Notes: generated by a model not told the origin, from the letters alone. A stretch of DNA of 38,341 nt from Nostoc sp. NOS(2021) (GCF_017115025.1 NZ_JABXKM010000212.1:1-38341); one strand, 5' to 3'; positions 17,030 to 25,243 are shown, counted from the first letter of the stretch. Program-made: numbers and translations.

Positions 17030-18610
17030 TCAATTTAAGTGCTTCAGAACGTATGCTTTTAATTCAGCAGTGGTTTGCTGGTTATTGGAATCGATCGCTT
17101 GCTCCTGGGGTAGATTTTGCAAAATTTCTAGAAGCGATCGCCAGATTTTTTGAGCCTGTTTTACATTTCCTTCACGTTCATATATAGAACCCAATTCCAG
17201 GTGAGCAGTAACAGAAGTGGGAGCCAGATAAATAATCCGTTTTAAGAATAATTTTGCACTGATCTGATCTCCTTGCTCTTCGGCAATTTGAGCCAACAAA
17301 TGATAGGGTTCGATGGCCAATGGGTTGATCTGGAGTGCCTGCTGACACGCCTGATTTCCTTGGGAGTAATCGCCAAAATTCGCGTAAGCTTCTGCCATCA
17401 AACAATATGCCTGAAAATGTTGGGGGGCAAGAGCAATCAGTTGTTCTGCTATTTGAATGACATCGGCATAAGCTTCTTGAGTTAGCGATCGCTTGGCTGC
17501 ATCTAAAAGGGTTTGTTGAGTGTTTATGCTTACCCCCTTTGGCTGAACGCTCAGGTCGAAGCCCAGCTTCTTTTCCAATGTTGGTAAAGCGGGGTTAGAA
17601 ATTCCGGTTTCCCCTCTCTCAAGTTTGGGAGAAGGCGTTAGCCTTTGACCTGAGCCTTGCTGAAGGAGATGTGGTCTATGTCGCTGATAAACCGCAGATT
17701 GCAGAAAATTTTTGACTTGAAACGGTTCAGTTTTTTGGCCATGTAATTCTGTGTGACCTGTGAGCAGAAACCCTCCTGGTGCCAGAGAGCAGTAAAACTT
17801 GTCTATAACTCGTGCGATCGCGTTGAAGTCAAAATAAATAAATACATTGCGGCAAAGAATCAAATCCAAATCGTGAATGCTAGATGTATAAGCGGGGTAA
17901 CTATCCTGCATCAGGTTTTCAGGTTGAAATGTGACCATTGCTCGAATCGCAGGATCGATTTCCCAACCTTTTTTGTGCGATCGAAAGTAGCGACTTTTGA
18001 TCTCTGGAGTGATTGTCCGAAAAGACCAATCGCTGTAAATTCCTTGTTCAGCCAGGGCGATCGCGGGTTGATTAATATCTGTGCCTAAAATCAGAATGTC
18101 CCACGCCTGATAGTCGAAGATCAGTTCCTTCACCAGAATCGCAAGTGAGTAAGCTTCTTCACCGGTCGAACACCCGGCACTCCAAAGCCGTAATGTCGGG
18201 CGATAAAATTCTCCATTGGTAGCGTTGCAGTCAGTTAAACTAAGCTGCCGTTTGCGCTCGATCAACTCTGGTAACAGGTGATTTTTGAGCAGGGACATCT
18301 GCCCCTGATCTCGAAAAAAATAAGTTTCAGTGACAGTGAGTAAAGAGATTAGTTCTTGCCACTCTGTCGCACTGGGAATTAATTGATTTGTTGCCACCAA
18401 GAGATGATAATAATCATTGAGTGAAGATAATCCCAGCGCCCGGATGCGAGTTAAAAAATTTTTCTTTAATGTATCTTGATACTGTGGTTGGATGTGAATG
18501 CCGAATGTATCAGCAATCAGAGCAAACATTTGCAACAAACTAAAGTCATCACTGCGTTGAGAATTGGGTTCAAATAAAATGGGGCGATCGCCGATCATCT
18601 GATTCATCAC
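17030..18610 (-). CDS. cheR: CheR methyltransferase with C-terminal TPR repeats (526 aa)
   Basis: An N-terminal helical CheR domain (about 22-110, ending TVTETYFFR) is followed by the SAM-binding Rossmann domain (about 140-315; LWSAGCSTGEEAYSLA, GTDIN, LILCRNVFIYFD, GGFLLTGHTE). After a linker (about 316-365) come about three to four tetratricopeptide repeats (365-500). This is the WspC-type architecture: it methylates MCP glutamates, with the TPRs thought to mediate partner contacts. Linker residues around 324-340 (LTPSPKLERGETGISNP) are encoded by a sequence that looks like an intergenic repeat (near 17590-17645). First gene of the operon. MMNQM gives three possible starts; I took the first. 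Confidence 0.94.
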   Translation of the reverse strand: MMNQMIGDRPILFEPNSQRSDDFSLLQMFALIADTFGIHIQPQYQDTLKKNFLTRIRALGLSSLNDYYHLLVATNQLIPSATEWQELISLLTVTETYFFRDQGQMSLLKNHLLPELIERKRQLSLTDCNATNGEFYRPTLRLWSAGCSTGEEAYSLAILVKELIFDYQAWDILILGTDINQPAIALAEQGIYSDWSFRTITPEIKSRYFRSHKKGWEIDPAIRAMVTFQPENLMQDSYPAYTSSIHDLDLILCRNVFIYFDFNAIARVIDKFYCSLAPGGFLLTGHTELHGQKTEPFQVKNFLQSAVYQRHRPHLLQQGSGQRLTPSPKLERGETGISNPALPTLEKKLGFDLSVQPKGVSINTQQTLLDAAKRSLTQEAYADVIQIAEQLIALAPQHFQAYCLMAEAYANFGDYSQGNQACQQALQINPLAIEPYHLLAQIAEEQGDQISAKLFLKRIIYLAPTSVTAHLELGSIYEREGNVKQAQKIWRSLLEILQNLPQEQAIDSNNQQTTAELKAYVLKHLN

Positions 18611-18756
18611 TAGATCATTTTCGAGGGGATACGCTTAGGCTTCCCATTTCAATCTTTTGATTCGGATTTGGATCATATATTGCATTGATTATTTAATCAG
18701 GTTACATAACCGCTGCGCTCGGATTCTGACAAAATAGACAGAAAATACATTGAATA
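18611..18756. promoter_or_regulatory. Upstream region of the chemosensory operon
   Basis: The minus-strand operon beginning with cheR should be transcribed from here. The sequence is AT-rich (TATATTGCATTGATTATTT near 18677-18695), but no -10/-35 pair is convincing enough to name. A MITE lies immediately further upstream. Confidence 0.3.
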
Positions 18757-18881
18757 AGGGACTTCCAAATAAACAAACATCCAATAATTTCTTGTGGGGT
18801 GGGTGTCTCACCCGCCCGTAAGCTAAGGCGGGCAAGATGCCCGCCCCACAAGATTGGATAGTTTATTTGTTGGAAATCCCT
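18757..18881. mobile_element. MITE-like element (AGGGACTTCCA / TGGAAATCCCT ends)
   Basis: AGGGACTTCCAAATAAAC (18757-18774) pairs imperfectly with GTTTATTTGTTGGAAATCCC (18861-18880). The interior has GTGGGGTGGGTG, CACCCGCCCGTAAGC and GGCGGGCAAGATGCCCGCC hairpins plus TTGTGGG / CCCACAA inner arms. The inner layout (TCTTGTGGGGTGGG... CCCACAAG) is shared with the 7991-8135 element, so they are relatives. Confidence 0.7.
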
Positions 18882-19011
18882 AAATCAGGAAGAAATAGGC
18901 GATGCCTACGCCGACGCTAACCACCAAAGGCATAGGTTGTCTGGATTAAGGGTGATGACTATCAGAGCGACTACCAAGCCATCCACCGTCAAGTGTGACC
19001 TGAACACTTAC

Positions 19012-19373
19012 AATTAACGTGAGTTCGACAAATCTTGTTTGACCTCTCCCCCAGCCCCTCTCCGAAGCGGCTACGGTGTACACACAAGTCCTAAAAACCT
19101 TGCTTGATAAGGCTTGACTCGTTCGACTCGTTCCCAGTCTTAGACTGGGAATGCATTCATTGAGTTCTCTGACTCAATGTCTAACTGGAGGCAGCAGACC
19201 CTAATCAGCCATTCCCATGCTCTGCATGGGAACGAGAAAACAATGAGAAATTGAGCTTTTTGGACTTGTGTGTACACCGTAGCTCCGAAGCGGAGAGGGA
19301 AGTAAAAAGCTTAACTTTTCGTTGCTCCTCCCTTTCGGAAACAGAGAGGTTCATCGAACTCACGTTACAATTA
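19012..19373. mobile_element. Nested inverted-repeat element cluster
   Basis: The outer arms AATTAACGTGAGTTCGA (19012-19028) and TCGAACTCACGTTACAATT (19355-19373) are inverted copies. Inside them CTCTCCGAAGCGGCTACGG with GTGTACACACAAGTCC (19060-19091) is mirrored by GGACTTGTGTGTACACCG and the adjoining GAAGCGGAGAGG (19262-19299). Innermost is a CTCGTTCCCAGTCTTAGAC / GTTCCCATGC-type palindromic unit at about 19125-19240. The result is at least three nested elements. No coding capacity is credible. Confidence 0.7.
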
Positions 19374-19396
19374 TTGGGCAAAATCCTGACCGATAA

Positions 19397-20749
19397 TTAT
19401 CGTCCCAAGTTATTGGGAATACCTTCACAACCACCAGGAATAGTGCCTCTGGTTTTTTCGCCACCCCAAGTGCAACAGTAGTAACGTGCAGACTCAGAGA
19501 TCCGTTGCACATTCGTCAAATTGGCATTTTCCACCACAGCGCCAGTGTGTTCGCCGGTTTCATAATCTGGTCGTTCAGTGCGACTGCGGGGTGATGCTTT
19601 GTCCACTACACCGTAGAATAGGCGAATCCCGTTGATGTCAGCACCACTGAGATTAGCATTATATAAAATTGTGCGGGACAGGTTGGCTTTTACTAAGTCA
19701 CAACCGACCAGATTAGCGCGGACAAGATTAGCTTCGCTGAGGTCAGTCCAACGCAAATCAGTACCAGAAAGGTCTGCTGCGGCTAGCATTACGCCTAAAT
19801 CAATGACACGCACACCTTCCAGGCGGTCTTCTGCATATCCGCCACTCCCATCGAGAATGGGCCGACCTAATCGTTGATCGCGTTTTAGGGGTGACAGCAA
19901 CTTGGAACGTGAGAGAAAGCGGAGAATTTTCGCTTTCCCACTGCCATCGACACTACTTAAAATTGCCGCAGTGCGTCCTTCAGCGATCGCTCTCTCTTGA
20001 GGCCAATCTTCTAATAATCCTTCTTCATCTAATACCAAGTCTGAAACGCCTTGGAAATAGGAATCAATCGTCTGTTGCTGGGTGATAATGTTTTGCTGAA
20101 CTGTTAGCAGGTTTTGCTGAATTGTCAAGTCTTTGGAAATGACATATTGTCGCCATGCTACGTAAACGGCGATGACGGCGATGAAAATTTGCCCCAAAGC
20201 GCCAAACCATTCTGCAAGGGTTCCAGCAATTTCCCAGTTAATTTGGTGTCCCCAAAGTAGCAAGCGATCGCCTACACCTGTGAACCTGATCAAGCCGATG
20301 ATCGCTACTATTAGTCCCAAAAAGGCCACAAACAGCGTGCGTTCTTGGGGTGAAAACCACTCGTTTAAAACTTCTTGCAACCAAGGTAACAGTATTGCTA
20401 GGGATAACAGCAAAGTCATCAGCGTTCCGATAATGCCGATCAGCCAGTTATTGAGGATAACTCCAATGAAGGTGATAGCGATCGCGATGAGAGTAATCAG
20501 CAATGCCCTCGGCTTAACTGTGAATTGCTTGGTAGTGGGTTGCTTGAAGTCAGAACGGGCCTGTTGTAAAGCAATTGTATGTTGCGGAGATTGCAAAGAT
20601 CCAATCGCCGTTAGTGCTTGTTGTGTCGCTAGTACTTCTGAGCTTAAGTTCTTCTCAGTTGCATTATCGTCAAAGTCATCTGGCTGCAAATTGTTTTCGG
20701 GGACTGGTTCTGGGGTTGGTAGATTAGAGGAATTGGATTCAATCGTCAT
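19397..20749 (-). CDS. Membrane protein with C-terminal pentapeptide repeats (450 aa)
   Basis: An acidic, disordered N-terminus (1-75) is followed by hydrophobic segments at about 82-100, 103-125, 137-157 and 180-200, then a Gln-rich coiled coil (about 205-235). After a segment with GRTAAILSSVDGSGKAK and DGSGGYAEDRL comes a block of A(D/N)LxG pentapeptides (about 328-385; ADLSGTDLRWTDLSEANLV). The C-terminal tail has a Cys pair (SARYYCCTWGGE) and CEGIPNN. Membrane-anchored pentapeptide proteins are common in cyanobacteria and mostly uncharacterised; no function is assigned. It stands alone on the minus strand and its 3' end abuts the nested repeat cluster. Confidence 0.8.
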   Translation of the reverse strand: MTIESNSSNLPTPEPVPENNLQPDDFDDNATEKNLSSEVLATQQALTAIGSLQSPQHTIALQQARSDFKQPTTKQFTVKPRALLITLIAIAITFIGVILNNWLIGIIGTLMTLLLSLAILLPWLQEVLNEWFSPQERTLFVAFLGLIVAIIGLIRFTGVGDRLLLWGHQINWEIAGTLAEWFGALGQIFIAVIAVYVAWRQYVISKDLTIQQNLLTVQQNIITQQQTIDSYFQGVSDLVLDEEGLLEDWPQERAIAEGRTAAILSSVDGSGKAKILRFLSRSKLLSPLKRDQRLGRPILDGSGGYAEDRLEGVRVIDLGVMLAAADLSGTDLRWTDLSEANLVRANLVGCDLVKANLSRTILYNANLSGADINGIRLFYGVVDKASPRSRTERPDYETGEHTGAVVENANLTNVQRISESARYYCCTWGGEKTRGTIPGGCEGIPNNLGR

Positions 20750-21293
20750 GTTTTCTATTTTGCCCCAGCAGATTTAGTTCAGCATCGGTTTGATCAGAAA
20801 TTGCACTAAACCAAAAACTAAAGACCTGTATTCCATGCGACTGAGAAACGCTATAGTCTTGCCACGCCACTACAAAACTAGGTTTTTAGGACTTGTGTGT
20901 ACACCGTAGGCTTGTGGGGAGGGGATTAAGGGCAGCCAGTGCGGTCTTCTCCAAAGGAGTACAAGTTAGCATAGCCTTTATTTGTTGCCTGACTTTGCCT
21001 TTCATATTAAAATTTTGGAGTAATGCTTCATGGTTAATGCAATCAAACGTTCAATTCGGATATTCAAAGATGCGCCCCTACATGTCTGATTTCCTGTATC
21101 ACCCTACAGAATTTATCTTCTTCCATTTCCAACCCTTTTGGACGATGGGTTGTACTTAGGGTAGGTAGGGGCGGGCGATCGCACCTAAGCGATCGCATCA
21201 CTGGTTAACTATCTGCTAACTATCTACTGGATGCAGAGAGTTGGCTCCTATGTCATCCTAGATTAGGAGAGTTAATTCGGTGATGTCTTTGGT
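20750..21293. other. Long intergenic stretch with a solo repeat end
   Basis: About 540 bp with no supported gene. TAGGACTTGTGTGTACACCG at 20888-20907 is a solitary copy of the terminal repeat found twice at 19071-19281. Next to it GGGCAGCCAGTGCGGTCTTC resembles another Nostoc repeat also present near 25026-25075 (GGCAGTCCGGTCTTGGGG). HIP1-type sites cluster at 21176-21198. An open frame at 20893-21159 has no recognisable features and is not annotated. Confidence 0.5.
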
Positions 21294-21383
21294 TTTAGTA
21301 TTGAAAGGCTTTTTCCTTTTAGTATTTACAGACTTCTCAGAGAAATTAAAATCTCTACACAATGATGATTTTGGAGAGAATCG
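21294..21383 (+). promoter_or_regulatory. Leader and candidate promoter of the rbp gene
   Basis: TTTTAGTATT occurs twice (21294-21303 and 21317-21326). TTGAAA at 21301-21306 and TATTTA at 21323-21328 are 16 bp apart and could be -35/-10. GGAG at 21373-21376 is a good ribosome site 7 nt before the ATG. Homologous genes are cold-inducible with regulation in the leader; that is family knowledge, not seen here. Confidence 0.35.
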
Positions 21384-21704
21384 ATGTCAATTTATGTAGG
21401 TAACCTCTCTTATGACGTTACACAAGAGGATTTAAGTGGTATTTTTGCAGAATATGGTACTGTAAAGCGAGTTCAAGTACCTACTGACCGTGAAACAGGT
21501 CGTCCGCGAGGCTTTGCTTTTGTGGAAATGGGAACTGAAGCTGAAGAAGCAGCTGCGATTGAAGCTCTCGACGGTGCTGAGTGGATGGGTCGTGACCTGA
21601 AAGTGAATAAGGCTAAACCCAAGGAAGACAGAGGTGATAGAGGTTCGTTTGGTGGTAATCGAGGAGGATACGGCGGCGGTGGCGGCGGACGCTCCCGCTA
21701 CTAA
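21384..21704 (+). CDS. rbp: Glycine-rich RRM RNA-binding protein (Rbp family, 106 aa)
   Basis: One RNA recognition motif (residues 1-80) with RNP2 IYVGNL at the N-terminus and RNP1 RGFAFVEM at about 47-54, then a Gly/Arg-rich tail (GGNRGGYGGGGGGRSRY). This is the cyanobacterial Rbp type with a glycine-rich tail, cold-induced in Anabaena. It binds RNA and may help messages or ribosomes in the cold, or mRNA localisation in related proteins. It is followed by rpsU on the same strand, an arrangement long known in Anabaena. A terminator-like hairpin between them suggests the distal gene is partly read through. Confidence 0.93.
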   Translation: MSIYVGNLSYDVTQEDLSGIFAEYGTVKRVQVPTDRETGRPRGFAFVEMGTEAEEAAAIEALDGAEWMGRDLKVNKAKPKEDRGDRGSFGGNRGGYGGGGGGRSRY

Positions 21705-21738
21705 CCTTGGAACCAAAAAAATTTACCTAGAGTCTTAA

Positions 21739-21765
21739 GTCAGACAAGGAGTCTGTCTTTTTTTT
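21739..21765 (+). terminator. Intrinsic terminator or attenuator between rbp and rpsU
   Basis: CAGAC (21741-21745) pairs with GTCTG (21751-21755), extended by flanking partial pairs, and is followed by TCTTTTTTTT. The stem is short, so partial readthrough into rpsU is likely. Confidence 0.6.
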
Positions 21766-21818
21766 GCACTGTTACCATCTGCATACCCATTGATTAAGTC
21801 AACCTAGTAGGAGAGATA

Positions 21819-22007
21819 ATGACCCAAGTAATTGTAGGTGACAATGAACACATTGAGTCAGCCTTACGACGATTTAAGCGAGAAGTTTCCAAGGCTGGAA
21901 TTTTTCCAGACATGAGAAAGCATCGTCATTTTGAAACGCCCCTAGAAAAACGCAAGCGCAAAGAAGTTGCCAAGCACAGACAGAGTAAGAGAAGTTTTCG
22001 TAATTAA
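21819..22007 (+). CDS. rpsU: 30S ribosomal protein S21
   Basis: 62 residues, basic, with the S21 core ([38 protein letters not shown]). S21 sits on the platform of the 30S subunit near the mRNA exit and helps initiation. GGAGAG lies 7-12 nt before the ATG. Cyanobacteria often carry several rpsU copies, and the one after an rbp gene is co-regulated by temperature in Anabaena. Confidence 0.95.
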   Translation: MTQVIVGDNEHIESALRRFKREVSKAGIFPDMRKHRHFETPLEKRKRKEVAKHRQSKRSFRN

Positions 22008-22032
22008 GGACTGACATAGATATAAACGAATG

Positions 22033-22060
22033 CCCTCATCGGTTTTATGAGGGTTTTCTT
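22033..22060 (+). terminator. Intrinsic terminator after rpsU
   Basis: CCCTCAT (22033-22039) and ATGAGGG (22047-22053) form a 7-bp stem with a 7-nt loop, followed by TTTTCTTT. It lies 26 bp after the rpsU stop. Confidence 0.8.
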
Positions 22061-22149
22061 TATGGGAATCAGCACGAGTAATCAAAAACTCAGAATGGTA
22101 TTTTCTCAAGAAACGCTAAAATCAAGTCAGCCTTTGTATTGTAGCGGTT

Positions 22150-23910
22150 GTGTCCCACATCACTCAGAGTGCGGTTCACTGCATAAATCCTGATTGTCAA
22201 CGTCCTTATCCTCAGCCTTGGGGAAACAAATTTTGTAACAGCTGTGGCGCACCGCTAGAGTTGTTAGACCGCTATGTTCCACTTCAGCCGTTGGGTTCGG
22301 GAGGATTTGCTCAAATCTACACGGTTTGGGATGAAAAAACTCAAACCGAGAAAGTGCTGAAAGTTTTGGTAGAAGATTCACCAAAGGCACTGGAATTATT
22401 TACCCAAGAAGCGGCGGTTTTATCTAGCTTGCAGCATCCGGGTGTCCCAACTGTCGATGTCGATGGGTATTTTCACATAAACCTGTTTAATCCCAAACCA
22501 CACCAACTGCCTTGTCTGGTAATGGAAAAAATCAATGGGCGGACTTTAGAGGAGATATTAAAAAAGTTTCCCCAAGGGTGTCCAGAGGATTTGGTCTTAA
22601 ACTGGTTTGCCCAAGCTGTACAGATTTTACAAGAATTACACAAACGTCAGATTATTCACCGGGATATCAAACCTTCTAATTTAATGCTGGGTACATCTTC
22701 GCCAACTGTAACCCGACCTCAAGGGGAAACAGAGGGCGATCGCCTGGTACTCATTGATTTTGGCGGTGCAAAACAATTTAGCGCCTCTAAGCTGCGTTCT
22801 CAGTCTAGTTCCACCCGCTTATTTTCTTCTGGCTACAGTCCACCAGAACAAGTAACTGGAAGTATTGTCGGGCCAAGTGCCGATTTTTATGCCCTTGGTC
22901 GAACGGTGATTGAACTACTAACAGGCAAGTACCCGCTAGAGTTGGAAGATCAGCAAACTGGGAAATTGCGCTGGCGAACTGCGGTAAATGTCAACCCGCA
23001 ACTAGCAGATTTGCTAGATGAGATGGTGCAGGCGGATGTGCGATCGCGTCCGGCAAATGCAGCGATAATTCAAAAACGGTTGGCGAAGATTTCTCAACCA
23101 TTACCGCCGCCAGGATTATTTTCTCAACTGCGAGACAATGTTAAGCAAGCCTCAACGCAAGCTTACCGGAGATTTACACTGCTAACACAAGCTATTGAAC
23201 AAACTTTAGCTAACTTTAGCCAAGCTGTAACCAAAACCGTTATTTTTATCGCTCAGGCGATCATCAAAATTTTCCAAGCTTGTTTGGCGACGATTTGGGC
23301 GATGATCTTGAGTAGTATCGGCGCTTGTTTTGGTGCGATCGCTGGTTTTATTTTGGCGTATCGGACAAGTTTAGGCCGTCGGGTTGTGGAATTTATTTTG
23401 AGTCAGCTAAACGAATTAGTGCCAAATACTCAACTCGTCTTCGGGGCAGATATTTTGGTATTCGTCGCAGCAGGTTGGGGAACCGCTTGGGGACTGACAG
23501 TATCCGGGTGTTTTGGTCAACGGCGGCGGTTTTTAGTGGCGTCCCTGATGGGCATGATTAGCTATGGCTTCGGCTGGTTGATTTTGCAATTAATCACACC
23601 AAAAGATAGCGGCGAGGGCTTAGTGGCAGTGATTTTAGTCGCAGTTTGCCTACTCACCTTAAGCTTAGGACTTCGCAGCCATCATATAGTGTACGCCGTG
23701 TTCGCTGCCTTTGGTAGTGCGATCGCCTATGCAGTTTTGATTCTTTTGAGGTTAGCACCTCCGATCTTCCAATTTTCTAGTCAACCAGGTTGGTCAGAGT
23801 TATGCAAGCCTCTGATTTTTTTTGGTTCTGTGGGCTTCTTTATCAGCTTCTGGTTAGGAGTGAGTTATTACCTAATTGTTCCTGGATTGCGCCTTTTAGG
23901 GTGGCGATGA
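22150..23910 (+). CDS. Zinc-ribbon Ser/Thr protein kinase with C-terminal membrane domain (586 aa)
   Basis: The N-terminus carries a zinc-ribbon-like set of cysteines: C11, C16, C29 and C32 (CINPDC...CNSC). The kinase domain spans about 42-315, with Gly loop LGSGGFAQIY, VLKVL (K71), catalytic IIHRDIKPSN (D172), LIDFGGAK (D203) and the Pro-Pro-Glu motif YSPPEQ. All catalytic residues are intact. After an amphipathic stretch, residues about 365-580 hold five or so hydrophobic segments, so the kinase faces the cytoplasm on a membrane anchor. The start is GTG; no ATG lies before the first Cys, and no strong ribosome site is seen. It is a Pkn2/Spk-type cyanobacterial kinase with unknown substrate. 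Confidence 0.88.
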   Translation: MSHITQSAVHCINPDCQRPYPQPWGNKFCNSCGAPLELLDRYVPLQPLGSGGFAQIYTVWDEKTQTEKVLKVLVEDSPKALELFTQEAAVLSSLQHPGVPTVDVDGYFHINLFNPKPHQLPCLVMEKINGRTLEEILKKFPQGCPEDLVLNWFAQAVQILQELHKRQIIHRDIKPSNLMLGTSSPTVTRPQGETEGDRLVLIDFGGAKQFSASKLRSQSSSTRLFSSGYSPPEQVTGSIVGPSADFYALGRTVIELLTGKYPLELEDQQTGKLRWRTAVNVNPQLADLLDEMVQADVRSRPANAAIIQKRLAKISQPLPPPGLFSQLRDNVKQASTQAYRRFTLLTQAIEQTLANFSQAVTKTVIFIAQAIIKIFQACLATIWAMILSSIGACFGAIAGFILAYRTSLGRRVVEFILSQLNELVPNTQLVFGADILVFVAAGWGTAWGLTVSGCFGQRRRFLVASLMGMISYGFGWLILQLITPKDSGEGLVAVILVAVCLLTLSLGLRSHHIVYAVFAAFGSAIAYAVLILLRLAPPIFQFSSQPGWSELCKPLIFFGSVGFFISFWLGVSYYLIVPGLRLLGWR

Positions 23911-24383
23911 AGAAGGCAGCGAGCAGAGGAGGATGAGGAAGACAAGGGGTTAACAATTCAAAATTCAAAATTCAAAATTCAAAATTAAAGACATTTCAGA
24001 CGGGGATTTAAACCCCGACTGAAATGGGTGCTACATGTAGATTGCAGTTTCTTAAACCCTTTAATTTACGATAAAGAAAGTGTTTTCCCAATGCCCAATG
24101 CCCAATGCCCCATACCCAAAAACAAGATCCCCCTAGTCATCTTTTTCATCGAGCTAGGGGGATCACATATTTAGTAGTCTATAATTGGTTCGGTATACTT
24201 CCTTACGACTCGATTCTATAGCCTATATTTCAGTTTGAGTAGTCTTACCATGAGAATTCATAGTATTTTTACAGCTTCTTAATCAATGCTTCATCCCTGT
24301 TCTTCCTTAGAGAAGCGGTATATGTAAGTATGACAGTACGCAATGTGCGTAACTTGTCATTTTTGTGGATATCTGTAAAAAAT
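23911..24383. other. Repeat-rich intergenic region
   Basis: No gene. It contains TTCAAAA heptamers (about 23957-23988), an inverted repeat around ACGGGGATTTAAACCCCG (part of a longer arm pair at 23993-24026), CCCAATG heptamers (24090-24111) and the hairpin at 24126-24164. The last 200 bp, AT-rich, should hold the promoter of the exported pentapeptide protein. Confidence 0.65.
24126..24164. repeat. Perfect inverted repeat GATCCCCCTAG
   Basis: GATCCCCCTAG (24126-24136) and CTAGGGGGATC (24154-24164), 11 bp with a 17-nt T-rich loop. It is not followed by a T-run on the plus strand, so it looks like a small palindromic element more than a terminator. Confidence 0.65.
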
Positions 24384-24947
24384 ATGAAACTCAAGATTGT
24401 CGCTACCGTCGCCCTGTTAGCTTGTTTTGGGTTTGCAGAGCGGGCCTTTGCATTAAATCAGCTAGATTTAGATCAGTTGAAGGCAACAAGTGCCTGTCCC
24501 CGGTGTAATTTAAGTGGTGCTGACCTAACTAAACTGAATCTAACTGGAGCAAATTTACGAGGGGCTGACTTGAGCAGCGCTACATTATCTCAAGCTAATC
24601 TCACGAATGCTGATCTCACCGGTGCAAATTTAGAAGGTGCGGTTCTAAATTCGGCGAATCTCAGTGGTGCTTCCTTAACAGGAGCAAATTTGAAATCAGC
24701 ATCCCTGGAAAATGCCGATCTATCTTTTGCCGGTTTCATCAGCGCCAATTTGGAAGCAGCAAACTTAAAAGATGCCAAATTGCAGTTTACCAATTTTCGG
24801 GGGGCTAACTTCCGACTAACAACTCTGGCTAATGGTATCGTCACCTCCGACAAACCTTATGACTGGTCGTCAGAGCGTCAAAAGACCAGAGAATGTAACA
24901 AGTTTAAACCCGAAAATACTCTAGGCACAACCTGTTATTCAAAATAA
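24384..24947 (+). CDS. Exported pentapeptide-repeat protein (187 aa)
   Basis: From the ATG at 24384 the protein starts with a signal peptide (MKLKIVATVALLACFGFAE, cleavage likely after RAFA). Then comes a short segment with CPRC and about twenty A(D/N)LxG pentapeptide repeats (residues about 45-150), which should form a right-handed quadrilateral beta-helix. The C-terminal part has two more Cys (ECNKF, TTCYSK), so disulfides in the periplasm or lumen are possible. The frame is open from 24330, but the extra 18 residues would hide the signal peptide. Exported pentapeptide proteins, some lumenal, are typical of cyanobacteria; their role is unknown. Confidence 0.85.
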   Translation: MKLKIVATVALLACFGFAERAFALNQLDLDQLKATSACPRCNLSGADLTKLNLTGANLRGADLSSATLSQANLTNADLTGANLEGAVLNSANLSGASLTGANLKSASLENADLSFAGFISANLEAANLKDAKLQFTNFRGANFRLTTLANGIVTSDKPYDWSSERQKTRECNKFKPENTLGTTCYSK

Positions 24948-25243
24948 GTAGTACTGCAAGGCAGAATTCAAAATTTAAAATTCAAACAGGTATACAGCGT
25001 AAGCGTTTCATTGATTTGGAATGGTGAGGCAGTCCGGTCTTGGGGGTTCCCCCCATGAGGAACTGCCGAACCCGAAGGGGTGGTTTATTTACGCCGTATA
25101 GTACTAGCTTTGAGTCGGTAATTGACCTCAAAGACTCGTTAATGGAGGGTAGTGGTATAGACGTAGTGATTTTCTGTTTGCTAGCTCTTATGAAGCAAGG
25201 TTTTCAGGCTTTGCGATCGCTACATATTTACCATTACCCTGTA
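24948..25243. other. Intergenic repeats between convergent genes
   Basis: Non-coding. It has AATTCAAAATTTAAAATTC heptamer-like sequence at about 24965-24985 and a GGCAGTCCGGTCTTGGGG / GAGGAACTGCCGAACCCG imperfect palindrome at 25030-25075 belonging to a dispersed family. No clear terminator was found. Confidence 0.5.

Noticed and set aside
19251..19481. A small plus-strand frame near the nested repeats
   Set aside because: It consists of repeat arms and antisense sequence of the pentapeptide gene.
20893..21159. An 88-codon frame upstream of rbp
   Set aside because: It starts inside a solo repeat end and has no family resemblance; codon pattern looks non-coding.
22008..22030. AAGGACTGACATAGAT as another MITE left end
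   Set aside because: It shares only about nine bases with GGGACTGACA and has no partner end nearby.
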